Source of the DNA: an uncultured Eubacteriales bacterium
GTDB taxonomy: Bacteria; Bacillota; Clostridia; Peptostreptococcales; Anaerovoracaceae
Assembly: GCA_902774265.1 (NCBI GenBank)
Contig: CACYHR010000022.1
Span: 1 to 52,913, forward strand
Reading direction: 5' to 3'
Length of the DNA stretch: 52,913 bases
Shown: positions 1 through 7,951 of the stretch, one piece after another
Numbering within the stretch: the stretch's first letter is position 1
Layout of the letters: every line of letters starts with the position of its first letter
Notes under the pieces: model-generated
The model's input: the letters and a program-made list of their open reading frames with translations, nothing else
The model's database searches: none
Told to the model about the DNA's origin: nothing
Translations under genes and position numbers: made by a program

Positions 1-1497
1 CTCTTCCTTTATCTCAGGATCGTCATCCGTGTAGAAACAAAGGTCGCGAAGTTTGTAATAGCTTGAAGACAGTTTTTTGAAATCTTTTTTCAGTGTTCCA
101 TCCTGATTTTCGGCAAGGTATGCAAAATAGTTGAACGCTCCTTCGATGTTGTCATTGATAGCAGAGGTGCTGTCATTGAGGTGCTTGTCTGTCAAAAATG
201 TCAGATACATTGTGAACGCCATCGGTATCAGCTTTTTGTTGCTTTTGATGCTGTCCAGTATTTCATCATTTTTGTTATAAATATCTTCGACAATATATTC
301 ACCTATATGCATTGCAGCTGTCTGATAATCTGCAAAATAACCTTCTCTGCTGTCGCCCGACGAAGATGATCTGGCTGTAAAATCAGACAGAGTTTTTAAA
401 AAAGACTGACAGTATTCTCTGAGATCATATGGAAGATATGACTCATCGTCTTTTATGAAGCCGAGTTTACCGGATTTGAGAGCTTCCGTATCAAGCTTGA
501 GAGGATAGTAATCATCCGGATCGTTATTCATATAGTATTCATAAGAATCCTGATTCATATCCTTCAGCATTCTGAGCATTTGATCTTTCTTTTCCGGTAT
601 TACAAGTTCAGTATTGGAACCGTATTTGCCTAATCCAAAAGGTTCAGGAGTCGCCATGGCGATAATATCATGTTTTCCGAATGTATTCTGAATATAATCG
701 TATTTTGCGTTCCTTATATCCTTGCCGACATCAGCTGAATTAGGGGTCCCGAATGTATAGCAGAACAGATCCTCAGGTCTGAGAGTTACGCTGCTGCCGA
801 GACTTCCTTCCGGGTCATCAATCAGTTTTGCTCCGATAAGATTGACTATTCCGGCAGCGCGGCTCACTCCCGGGATCCATACTTTGATGTCTCCGGAGAT
901 GCCGTGCTTTTCGATATAACTTTTTGCAAAGTTTAGAATAGTGTCTCTGCGGACTGTAAAATCATAAAAATCACCATGATCATCCATACTGCCGCTCATC
1001 ATGAAATCATATGCGAATTCAGAACCGAATGTCCCGCTCCTCGGAACAAGAGCGAGAAGTGTGTAATCCCTGCCGTCATCCCGGATATGCTTGTATGCAC
1101 ATGCTGTAGGGGATGAATCAGGTGATCTCGATTCTTTCGTATATTCCTCATTTGCTTCAAATTCCGTAAATCCGTTGTCTTCGAGAAATGCAGGAAGATT
1201 GCGCATCTTTTTTGCATATTCTTTTTCGCGGACCGTCGCGGTGGAAGCACCGGCAAGCTCGATCGACGTAGTTGCAAGACTGTCATTACGATACAGAGAA
1301 TTCTCTTTGAACATATCATCACTGTAGTAAAATCTGTCGATTCCTTCAGCTCTGTTGTCGCCTCTGAGATAAGCGGTTCCGCATACTGTATTCAGATCAG
1401 TATCGAAGCTTTCGGCGAATGATGCAGCGGGAATAACCGTGAAGCTGCTTATAAACATGCTTACGGACAAAAGGACAGGCAGTATTTTTCTAAACAT
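1..1497 (-). CDS. Secreted lipase-like alpha/beta hydrolase, 3' part cut by window edge
   Basis: An open reading frame of 499 codons runs from an ATG at 1497 to the window start without a stop, so the C-terminus is missing. The N-terminus is a signal peptide: an MFRK basic start, a hydrophobic core and an AASFAES cleavage region at about residue 24. Around residue 212 is WIPGVSRAAGIVNLIGAKL, the nucleophile-elbow type G-x-S-x-A seen in clostridial class-3-lipase-like secreted proteins (usually GYSRGG/A-V-N). A GAGGT ribosome site precedes the ATG. Likely an extracellular hydrolase acting on esters or lipids; the substrate is unknown. The second glycine of the classic GxSxG is Ala here, so catalysis is not certain. 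The gene is monocistronic as far as visible and divergent from the phosphoesterase. Confidence 0.72.
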   Translation of the reverse strand, partial: MFRKILPVLLSVSMFISSFTVIPAASFAESFDTDLNTVCGTAYLRGDNRAEGIDRFYYSDDMFKENSLYRNDSLATTSIELAGASTATVREKEYAKKMRNLPAFLEDNGFTEFEANEEYTKESRSPDSSPTACAYKHIRDDGRDYTLLALVPRSGTFGSEFAYDFMMSGSMDDHGDFYDFTVRRDTILNFAKSYIEKHGISGDIKVWIPGVSRAAGIVNLIGAKLIDDPEGSLGSSVTLRPEDLFCYTFGTPNSADVGKDIRNAKYDYIQNTFGKHDIIAMATPEPFGLGKYGSNTELVIPEKKDQMLRMLKDMNQDSYEYYMNNDPDDYYPLKLDTEALKSGKLGFIKDDESYLPYDLREYCQSFLKTLSDFTARSSSSGDSREGYFADYQTAAMHIGEYIVEDIYNKNDEILDSIKSNKKLIPMAFTMYLTFLTDKHLNDSTSAINDNIEGAFNYFAYLAENQDGTLKKDFKKLSSSYYKLRDLCFYTDDDPEIKEE

Positions 1498-1557
1498 TTA
1501 TAATACCTCACATTCTGCTGTTAACCCGGAATTTAAAAGCTGATCGGCGTTCACTGC

Positions 1558-1566
1558 ATTATAACA
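1558..1566 (-). promoter_or_regulatory. Extended -10 for the lipase-like gene
   Basis: On the minus strand the sequence reads TG-T-TATAAT (TATAAT complement at 1558-1563), an extended -10 about 60 bases upstream of the ATG at 1497. No good -35 is visible, as is common with extended -10 promoters. Confidence 0.4.
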
Positions 1567-1615
1567 TAATCATACCGAATAATTAGAAAAAGATACAACA
1601 AATAAGCCTGTATTT

Positions 1616-1624
1616 TGCTACAAT
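1616..1624 (+). promoter_or_regulatory. Extended -10 for the phosphoesterase/acyltransferase/sirtuin operon
   Basis: TG-C-TACAAT lies at 1616-1624, about 65 bases before the TTG start at 1690. No clear -35 is seen. It faces away from the minus-strand promoter in the same intergenic gap. Confidence 0.4.
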
Positions 1625-1689
1625 AGAATCAGGAATGACAGAATGGTCTTCCCTGATGATTGATAACACAGGAACAGGAGAACAGAGAT

Positions 1690-2412
1690 TTGAAGGTTAT
1701 TGTTATACCGGATGTCCATCTTAAACCGTGGATGTTTGATAGTGCTTCGAGAATAATCGAAAGAGGAGATGCCGAGCGCGCAGTATGCCTTATGGATATT
1801 CCTGACGACTGGCTGCAGGGATTTAATATAGATCTTTATATAGAGACTTATGACAGGGCGATAGATTTTCAAAGGAGATTTCCTGACACTTTATGGTGTT
1901 ACGGAAATCACGATCTGTCATATGTATGGCATCTGCAGGAAACCGGCTTTTCACTCTTCGCACTCGAGACTGTAAACCTCAAACTGAAAGAACTCATGGG
2001 TGTAATAGCTGACAAAAAACAGCTTGCTTATATACACAGGATAGATGATGTGCTTTTTCTGCATGGCGGACTGAGTGAAGCTTTTGTGAGATATCATGCG
2101 GCAGATGCCGATTATGAAGATGCGGATGCTGTCATAGAAAAGATTAACAGTCTCGGAGCCAGGCAGATGTGGGACGATGCGTCGCCTATATGGTGCAGAC
2201 CGCAGATCGATGCAGAAACAATGTATATGCAGGACAGTCTGCTTCAGGTTGTCGGTCATACGCCGGTCGAGCGCATTTCGAGAGAAGGAAATGTCCTGTC
2301 CTGCGATGTTTTCTCTACATATCGCGGCGGAAGACCGATCGGAACTCAGGAATTCCCGGTAATTGATACAGAGACATGGACCTGCACCGGCATCAGAGCA
2401 GAAAGGGAGTAA
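1690..2412 (+). CDS. Calcineurin-like metallophosphoesterase
   Basis: A 240-residue predicted phosphoesterase. The four family metal-binding blocks are visible in order: PDVH near residue 8 (D-x-H), YGNHD near 75, LHGG near 140 and VGHT near 205. This is the Ser/Thr-phosphatase or calcineurin-like fold that binds two metals and hydrolyses phospho-mono- or diesters; the substrate is not predictable. I chose the TTG at 1690 because AGGAG sits 9 bases upstream and the protein then begins directly with the first beta strand (KVIVIPDVH). An earlier TTG at 1660 lacks a ribosome site. The stop codon directly abuts the ATG of the acyltransferase, so the two are translationally linked. Confidence 0.85.
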   Translation: MKVIVIPDVHLKPWMFDSASRIIERGDAERAVCLMDIPDDWLQGFNIDLYIETYDRAIDFQRRFPDTLWCYGNHDLSYVWHLQETGFSLFALETVNLKLKELMGVIADKKQLAYIHRIDDVLFLHGGLSEAFVRYHAADADYEDADAVIEKINSLGARQMWDDASPIWCRPQIDAETMYMQDSLLQVVGHTPVERISREGNVLSCDVFSTYRGGRPIGTQEFPVIDTETWTCTGIRAERE

Positions 2413-3648
2413 ATGGTAGCAGATAAGAGACTGCAATATATTGATGCGATAAAAGGCATATCCATGATCATGATAGTGCTCTGTCATCTCCTCGCTCCAT
2501 GTATAGGACGGGTCATACTGATGCATCTTGAGTGTATCTTTCTTGCATGCCTTTTCTTTTTTGCCGGCTTTTCATACAGAACCGGAGGGATGCATGCGTC
2601 TGAAAAGATCCGAATAAAATCTGCGGCTCTTTTCAGGCCTTTTTTAAGATATGCTCTGATTCTCTGGCTTATCGCTTCTGTATATCTTGCTGCAGCAGGA
2701 AAGGGTTCCGCCAAAGCAGCTTTTATGTGCCTGAGAAACTTTTTCGCAGGCGGCCTCTGGAATCCCGTCCTGATGTCGATCTTTCATCTCAGGTACTATT
2801 CTTTAGACCGGGATTATTTTATTATGACTGATCTCTGGATCTTCCCGGCGATGATTTTCGCATGTATATTGTTCTACCTTACAGCTGACAGGGTCCTTCG
2901 TTCATTCAAAAAGGCTCTTATTGCCGCAGCTGTTTTTTTCTTAGTTACTGCCCTTTTTTGCGGGTTCGGGATATCACTGCCGTATAATCTGCAGACAGCC
3001 CCGTACTGGGCGGCATTCATGCTCTTAGGAGCATTTGCCGGACGCCGCAGGCTGTTTGAAAGGATAAAAAAAGAAGAAAAATGGATGCCCGGTATCGTAT
3101 CTCTCGGACTTGGTATAACTGTCGCCATGATCAAGCAGCCATCGGCCGATCTGTATCGTGGAAGCTTCGGCGGAAACGAAGTCTTATCCATGCTGCTCTG
3201 TATAGCTGCTGCTCTTCCGGCAATATGGGGACTGGGTCAGCTCTGTTCACTAGCAGAAGAGTCAGGCTCAGGCAATGCCGGACTTAAATGGATGGGGCAG
3301 AATTATCTGAATGTATTTGCCGTATACAGGACTGCCGCATGGCTGATAGGTCTTATAACAGGTATATCCGCTATTTATGATAAATCAGTAAGCAGCAGCG
3401 ATATAGTCAAAAGTCTGCTGATCAGTATTGCCGTACTCGTGTTATGCATGGCACCGGGAACTCTTCGGGAGATAAACAGCAAGAGAAAGAGAAGAGCGAG
3501 GATCACTGCCGGGAGGAGGGCGAAGGGTGAAAGCCTGCCCGAACAGGAACGGCCGGATGATGATAAGATTTACGGAATCGAACGACCCTTAGCTGAGAGA
3601 AGGCAGGGGAAGGAAAGGTTCGTATATAAAGATAATCATAAAGAATGA
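2413..3648 (+). CDS. Membrane acyltransferase, acyltransferase-3 family
   Basis: A 411-residue integral membrane protein. The start (RLQYIDAIKGISMIMIVLCH) has the typical acyltransferase-3 opening: an aromatic/Asp-Ala-Ile-Lys-Gly helix followed by a membrane segment with the conserved His (LCH). About ten hydrophobic segments follow. Family members (OafA, WecH and others) move acetyl or other acyl groups from acyl-CoA onto extracytoplasmic sugars or lipids. The last 60 residues are strongly charged (KRKRRARITAGRRAKGE and an acidic part) and probably cytoplasmic; this tail is unusual in length. GGGAG precedes the ATG. It ends one base before the sirtuin start. The acceptor substrate cannot be inferred. 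Confidence 0.82.
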   Translation: MVADKRLQYIDAIKGISMIMIVLCHLLAPCIGRVILMHLECIFLACLFFFAGFSYRTGGMHASEKIRIKSAALFRPFLRYALILWLIASVYLAAAGKGSAKAAFMCLRNFFAGGLWNPVLMSIFHLRYYSLDRDYFIMTDLWIFPAMIFACILFYLTADRVLRSFKKALIAAAVFFLVTALFCGFGISLPYNLQTAPYWAAFMLLGAFAGRRRLFERIKKEEKWMPGIVSLGLGITVAMIKQPSADLYRGSFGGNEVLSMLLCIAAALPAIWGLGQLCSLAEESGSGNAGLKWMGQNYLNVFAVYRTAAWLIGLITGISAIYDKSVSSSDIVKSLLISIAVLVLCMAPGTLREINSKRKRRARITAGRRAKGESLPEQERPDDDKIYGIERPLAERRQGKERFVYKDNHKE

Positions 3649-3649
3649 G

Positions 3650-4399
3650 ATGGATTGCAAAAATAATTCGGAAATACAAAAACTTAAAGAAATAATCTCT
3701 CTGTCGCGCAGGATAGTGTTTTTCGGCGGAGCGGGGGTTTCCACTGCGAGCGGAATACCGGATTTCAGATCATCTGACGGACTCATTGCTGAGAAGTATA
3801 ACGGACTTTCTCCTGAAGACATACTGAGCGCGACATATTTTGCAATACATACAGTTGATTTTTTTGATTTTTACAGAAAGCGCATGGTATATCCGGATGC
3901 AAAGCCGAATGTTATACACAGGGTCCTTTACGAATGGGAAAAACAGGATAAGCTGAGAGCTGTGGTAACACAGAATATAGACGGGCTTCACAAGGCTGCG
4001 GGAAACAAGCGGGTATATGAGCTGCACGGCAGCATCTATGAGAATTACTGTGTCGACTGCGAAACAGCATTTCCTCTGTCAAGGGTAATGGAGGCAAAAG
4101 GGGTACCGCGCTGTGACAGATGCGGCGGGATAATAAAGCCTTATGTAGTCCTTTACGGTGAAGCAACAGACAAATACACGGGTATCGGGGCATGCAGAGA
4201 GATATCAAATGCCGATACCATGATTGTTGCCGGAACATCGCTTATGGTAGAACCGGCAGCATCGTATATAGATTATTTCAGCGGCCGCAATCTGATCGTA
4301 ATAAACAGAGATCCGACTCCTGCAGACGACAGGGCGGATCTGCTGATACGGGGAGACGCAGCTGAGGTTTTTGCTGAACTTTTTTCTGATCTACAGTAG
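3650..4399 (+). CDS. cobB: NAD-dependent protein deacylase (sirtuin)
   Basis: A 249-residue SIR2 family enzyme that removes acyl groups from lysine using NAD+. Visible family motifs are GAGVSTASGIPDFRS (NAD binding), TQNIDGLHKAAG, catalytic His126 in ELHGS, a zinc site of Cys134-x2-Cys137 and Cys155-x2-Cys158, and GTSLMVEPAASY. Length and order fit bacterial CobB. It begins one base after the acyltransferase stop, within the same operon. Whether it acts on protein acetyl-lysine or longer acyl groups is unknown. A strong hairpin terminator follows directly. The cobB symbol is by family, not by proven orthology. Confidence 0.92.
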   Translation: MDCKNNSEIQKLKEIISLSRRIVFFGGAGVSTASGIPDFRSSDGLIAEKYNGLSPEDILSATYFAIHTVDFFDFYRKRMVYPDAKPNVIHRVLYEWEKQDKLRAVVTQNIDGLHKAAGNKRVYELHGSIYENYCVDCETAFPLSRVMEAKGVPRCDRCGGIIKPYVVLYGEATDKYTGIGACREISNADTMIVAGTSLMVEPAASYIDYFSGRNLIVINRDPTPADDRADLLIRGDAAEVFAELFSDLQ

Positions 4400-4407
4400 A
4401 ATCGACA

Positions 4408-4450
4408 TCAAAAAACAGGCGTCCGCAATAGCTCGGATCGCCTGTTTTTG
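4408..4450. terminator. Bidirectional rho-independent terminator
   Basis: An inverted repeat with arms AAAAAACAGGCG and CGCCTGTTTTT, extended inward by TCCG/CGGA, with A-run and T-run flanks. It serves the sirtuin operon on the plus strand and the S-component gene on the minus strand. Confidence 0.88.
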
Positions 4451-4470
4451 AATAATCCCGGTATTATGCC

Positions 4471-5025
4471 TTATCTCAGACGCGGCATAGCTCTTCTGAC
4501 CAGCAGAGCTATGATCATTCCTGCTGAAGCCTGACCGATGTTCCACGGAATACCCAGTGCAGCTGCCCCCGGATTACCGTACATTATCCATTCCGCAATG
4601 AAATATCCGGAGCACATTATAATACTGCCTGATATCATAGCTGCGATCAGTGCAGGCTGAACCGGTCTTTTGATTTCAACTTTTCCATCGTTGTTTTCAT
4701 TTCCGTTCCCGCTTACGCGACCATGCTCGATTATCACAGCTGTGATAAAAGCCATCCCGGCTTTTATTACCAGAGTCCACGGAGCCCACATAGCGTATCC
4801 TCCGAGCACATCAGCAAGAGCAGATCCGAGACCTGCAGCTGCAGTACCGTACTTCTTCCCGAGCAGCATCACTGCGATAAATACCATTGCATCGCCGAGA
4901 TTCACATATCCCTGAGTCATAGGAACAGGGATCCTGAATACAATGGTGCCGAGCATGACCAGACTCATCATCAGAGCTGTCGTAACCAGCCTTTGCGTTT
5001 TATCCATTTCCGATCTCATAATCAT
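4471..5025 (-). CDS. ECF transporter substrate-binding S component, possible B6/HMP-type
   Basis: A 184-residue membrane protein with about six hydrophobic segments. The stretches GYVNLGDAMVFIAVMLLGKK, LGSALADVLGGYAMWAPWT and LVIKAGMAFITAVI match the ECF riboflavin/HMP-type S-component family (PF07155-like), in which a vitamin-specific S unit plugs into a shared EcfAA'T module encoded elsewhere. GGAGG lies 6 bases before the ATG at 5025. Residues 100-118 carry a hydrophilic Asn/Lys/Glu insert, probably a cytoplasmic loop. It is divergent from the MocR-type fusion gene; MocR proteins of the PdxR type often control vitamin B6 genes, so pyridoxine or a related vitamer is a plausible substrate. 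That assignment is inference. Confidence 0.8.
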   Translation of the reverse strand: MIMRSEMDKTQRLVTTALMMSLVMLGTIVFRIPVPMTQGYVNLGDAMVFIAVMLLGKKYGTAAAGLGSALADVLGGYAMWAPWTLVIKAGMAFITAVIIEHGRVSGNGNENNDGKVEIKRPVQPALIAAMISGSIIMCSGYFIAEWIMYGNPGAAALGIPWNIGQASAGMIIALLVRRAMPRLR

Positions 5026-5105
5026 TTACGGCCTCCGCTTATATTTCTTCAGACTGACAGTTTCCGTTGACCTTTATTCCTATGAGTTCTATAATAGTCC
5101 CGAAT

Positions 5106-5125
5106 TGTATATAACAAAATATACA
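5106..5125. promoter_or_regulatory. Palindromic operator candidate between S component and MocR fusion
   Basis: TGTATAT and ATATACA form a perfect 7-base inverted repeat with a 6-base spacer (5106-5125) in the divergent promoter region. A TATAAT is at 5132-5137 for rightward transcription. On the minus strand a TTGTTA -35-like hexamer overlaps the right arm. Position and symmetry suit a dimeric GntR-type DNA-binding domain, but binding is inferred. Confidence 0.45.
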
Positions 5126-5174
5126 TATAACTATAATTTTTAAAGCACAATTGCTGCTTATACGGAGTTTTGTA

Positions 5175-7373
5175 ATGATTACATTTGAACCTGATCGCAA
5201 TTCATCATCAAGTTTGTATACACAGTTATACAGATATCTCAGAGAGGAGATACTCAGCGGCAGAATCGGGGCCGGTGAGAGACTTCCTTCACTCAGGAGC
5301 ATGGCCGGAATGCTCGGTCTGAGTATAACTTCTGTCAAGACGGCATATGACCAGCTGCTGGTAGAGGGATATCTTATAAGCAAGCCGCATTCGGGGTTTT
5401 ATGTTGCTGATGATGCTGTAAGCAGGACTGACAGAAAAGAGCATGATCATGGACTTGAAACTGCATCCTTATCCGATGGTACTGCAGCTAAACCTGCTGC
5501 ACCTGAGATACCTGACTGCGATCCCGCTTCTTTTGACTTTGTAAAATGGAAGAAATGCATGGCGAGTGTTCTGAACGAGAACCCCGAAATGCTGCTGACC
5601 GAAGCGGACAGACAGGGGGAAGCTGTTCTCAGAGAAGAGATCGCTTCGTATCTTTACAGATCCAGAGGCGTTGTGTGCACCGGAAATCAGGTTGTGATAT
5701 GTGCCGGTACACAGCAGCTTGTGAATCATATTGCCAGGATACTGAGGAGGATGGACATAGACCTGGTCTGCACCGAGCAGCCGGGCTACCTTCCTGTCAG
5801 AAATATATTCCGCGATTGGGGATTCGGCATAAACAGTATTCCGGTAAAGCAGGACGGGATTGAGATAGAGAAGCTTCCTATTAATATAAAGACGGCTGTA
5901 TATATCTGCCCGCAGAATCAGTATCCTACAGGCGCTGTGATGCCTGTAGGACGCAGACATCAGATACTCGAGTGGGCTGAGGCGAATGACAGCATAATAA
6001 TAGAAGATGACTATAACAGCGAACTGAGATATTTCGGCAAACCGGTGCCCGCACTGCAGGGCCTCGACAGCGGAAGAAGAGTTGTTTATATCGGGTCATT
6101 CACATCGACACTTTTCCCTGCCGTCAGGATCAGCTACATGGTGCTGCCGCGGGGAATGGCGGAGATATATGATACGATAAAACAGAATTATGACCAGACC
6201 TGTTCCAAGACGGAACAGCTGACTCTGGCGATGTTTATGCAGAAGGGTTATTATCATACGAATCTTCGCAGGATACGAAAATTGTATTCCCGCAAGCTAG
6301 AGGAAACGCTTGCCGCCATCAAAAGCTGCGATCCGGAAGGCAGCTTTATCAGTGCCGAGAATACAGAATCAGGGATGAATATAATCCTCAGCATCAATAC
6401 TCACGAAAAAGTGATGACTGCGGGAACATCCGGAGAGGAAAGGATAGATGAGATAAACAGAAATCTCGTGCGAAAGATGACGGAAAAGGCTGCATCCGAG
6501 GGTCTGCGGATAAAGGGAATAGATCAGCTCAGCCGCGGCGGGCGTATCTTCCTGATGTTCTATTATAATCAGATACCTATCGGACGGATAAGGCAGGCAG
6601 TGGAAATACTGGTACGCGACCTGAAATCCATAGTGCTGAAGGGCGGACTGGATATGCCTTCGGTATATGAGGTTATAAGGATAAAGGACGGCAGACCAAT
6701 GTTCCTCAAAGAGCATTATGAAAGACTCGGTAATTCGCTTGCAAGCCTGGGACTGGTGCCGCCTTTCACTTATGATGAACTGGCTGCACATATAGGATCG
6801 ATGATCTCTGATAATTCGATACAAAACCACAATCTCAGAATGGAGGTCGATCTGAGCGGCTATTCCGTGATTTATATGAGTCCTACGCATTATCCCGCTC
6901 CGGGGCTGTATGAGACGGGGGTCAGAGTCGGCATTCTGCATGGTGAACGAAAGAATCCGAACATCAAGATGATGGATCATGAACTGAGGGATGCCGCCGA
7001 TGCAGCTATAAAAGATAAGTCGGTGTTCGAGGTGCTGCTTGCGGACAGACAGGGAAATATAACAGAGGGAAGCAGATCGAATGTGTTCTTTATCAAAGAC
7101 GGAGAACTGTTTACTCCGCCTGCTGCGCAGATCCTCAAGGGAGTCACGAGGCTGAAGGTCCTGGAAGTTGCCGGGGAAATGGGACTGAAAATACATGAAG
7201 AAGCGATATCGGTAGAGCAGGCTCTTGAAAGCGATGCGGCGTTTATCAGCGGTACATCACCGGGCGTTCTTCCGATCTCTTCAATAGAAGACAGATCATT
7301 TGATGTGAATGATGCTGTTCTGCGCCAGATTATGAACAATTATGATCAGCTGCTTTTGCAGGATCAGCACTGA
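5175..7373 (+). CDS. MocR/GntR regulator fused to class IV aminotransferase
   Basis: A 732-residue protein with three modules: a GntR winged helix (about residues 10-78, with LYRYLREEILSGRI and LPSLRSMAGMLGLS), a fold-type I aminotransferase-like MocR domain (about 115-480, with QNQYPTGAVM and IIEDDYNSELRYFG), and a complete class IV (fold-type IV) aminotransferase domain (about 490-732). In the MocR domain the usual GTFSK-type PLP lysine is replaced: GSFTSTL has Ser311 where Lys is expected. In the class IV domain the lysine is kept (Lys598 in NPNIKMMDHE), with Glu631 in ITEGSRSNVFFI and QILKGVTR. Two PLP folds are thus joined, with the active lysine only in the second. I chose the ATG at 5175, with GGAG 7 bases upstream, over a TTG at 5151. 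The gene is divergent from an ECF S component and convergent with ilvN. The enzymatic product and regulated genes are unknown. Confidence 0.88.
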   Translation: MITFEPDRNSSSSLYTQLYRYLREEILSGRIGAGERLPSLRSMAGMLGLSITSVKTAYDQLLVEGYLISKPHSGFYVADDAVSRTDRKEHDHGLETASLSDGTAAKPAAPEIPDCDPASFDFVKWKKCMASVLNENPEMLLTEADRQGEAVLREEIASYLYRSRGVVCTGNQVVICAGTQQLVNHIARILRRMDIDLVCTEQPGYLPVRNIFRDWGFGINSIPVKQDGIEIEKLPINIKTAVYICPQNQYPTGAVMPVGRRHQILEWAEANDSIIIEDDYNSELRYFGKPVPALQGLDSGRRVVYIGSFTSTLFPAVRISYMVLPRGMAEIYDTIKQNYDQTCSKTEQLTLAMFMQKGYYHTNLRRIRKLYSRKLEETLAAIKSCDPEGSFISAENTESGMNIILSINTHEKVMTAGTSGEERIDEINRNLVRKMTEKAASEGLRIKGIDQLSRGGRIFLMFYYNQIPIGRIRQAVEILVRDLKSIVLKGGLDMPSVYEVIRIKDGRPMFLKEHYERLGNSLASLGLVPPFTYDELAAHIGSMISDNSIQNHNLRMEVDLSGYSVIYMSPTHYPAPGLYETGVRVGILHGERKNPNIKMMDHELRDAADAAIKDKSVFEVLLADRQGNITEGSRSNVFFIKDGELFTPPAAQILKGVTRLKVLEVAGEMGLKIHEEAISVEQALESDAAFISGTSPGVLPISSIEDRSFDVNDAVLRQIMNNYDQLLLQDQH

Positions 7374-7410
7374 ATGCTGCGTTGCAGTTTGTGAGAATTT
7401 ACAAAACAAC

Positions 7411-7455
7411 AGAAAAAGCACATTCACATGTTGATGATGGGCATGTGGATGTGCT
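7411..7455 (-). terminator. Terminator of the ilvB-ilvN transcript
   Basis: The hairpin AGCACATTCACATG / CATGTGGATGTGCT (one mismatch) is followed on the minus strand by TTTTTCTGTTGTTTTG. It lies between the convergent MocR fusion and ilvN and may stop both transcripts. Confidence 0.75.
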
Positions 7456-7467
7456 TGATTTATATCA

Positions 7468-7938
7468 CTACTTTTCCATTGCTATGGTGCCGGTGCGCTG
7501 CAGCTCTATTATGCCGTAACGCTGTATAAGTCTGATGAAATCATCAACGCTCTCCGGGTCTGAGTGATATTCGATCAGCAGATACTTTTGAGTTATCTTC
7601 ATGATCTTTGCGCCGGACATCTGGCATATCTCCATAAGAGGGGTGCGGGTCTCCATATTATAGGATACCTTGACGAGCACCATCTCAAGGCATATGCTGC
7701 GCGCTTCATTCAGCCTGCGGACTTTGATAACGTCGATATTCTTGTTGAGCTGCTTTTCTATCTGATCTATGGTGCGCTGGTCGCCTGTGGATGTAATGGT
7801 CATCCTCGACATATCGTGGTTCTCTGTCTCGCCTACCGCAAGGGTATCTATATTGAACCCGCGGCGTGCGAATAATCCGGATACTGCCGAAAGTACTCCG
7901 TCTCTGTTTTCCACCAGTACAGAAAAAATTCCCTTCAT
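7468..7938 (-). CDS. ilvN: Acetolactate synthase small (regulatory) subunit, first copy
   Basis: A 156-residue regulatory subunit. An N-terminal ACT domain starts FSVLVENRDGVLSAVSGLFA, followed by RRGFNIDTLAVG and the usual LNKNIDVIKVRRL segment. A C-terminal domain ends IIELQRTGTIAMEK. ACT domains of IlvN bind valine and transmit feedback inhibition to the catalytic subunit. GGAGC lies about 7 bases before the ATG. It follows ilvB by 13 bases and the two are surely co-transcribed. The copy is shorter than the paralogue at 20238-20798 (156 against 186 residues) and diverged, so its feedback behaviour may differ. A terminator follows. Confidence 0.93.
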   Translation of the reverse strand: MKGIFSVLVENRDGVLSAVSGLFARRGFNIDTLAVGETENHDMSRMTITSTGDQRTIDQIEKQLNKNIDVIKVRRLNEARSICLEMVLVKVSYNMETRTPLMEICQMSGAKIMKITQKYLLIEYHSDPESVDDFIRLIQRYGIIELQRTGTIAMEK

Positions 7939-7951
7939 ATCAAGCTGCTCC

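Noticed and set aside
1091-1327. Small plus-strand frame inside the lipase-like gene
   Set aside because: It is antisense to a long signal-peptide-bearing frame, with no ribosome site and no family motif.
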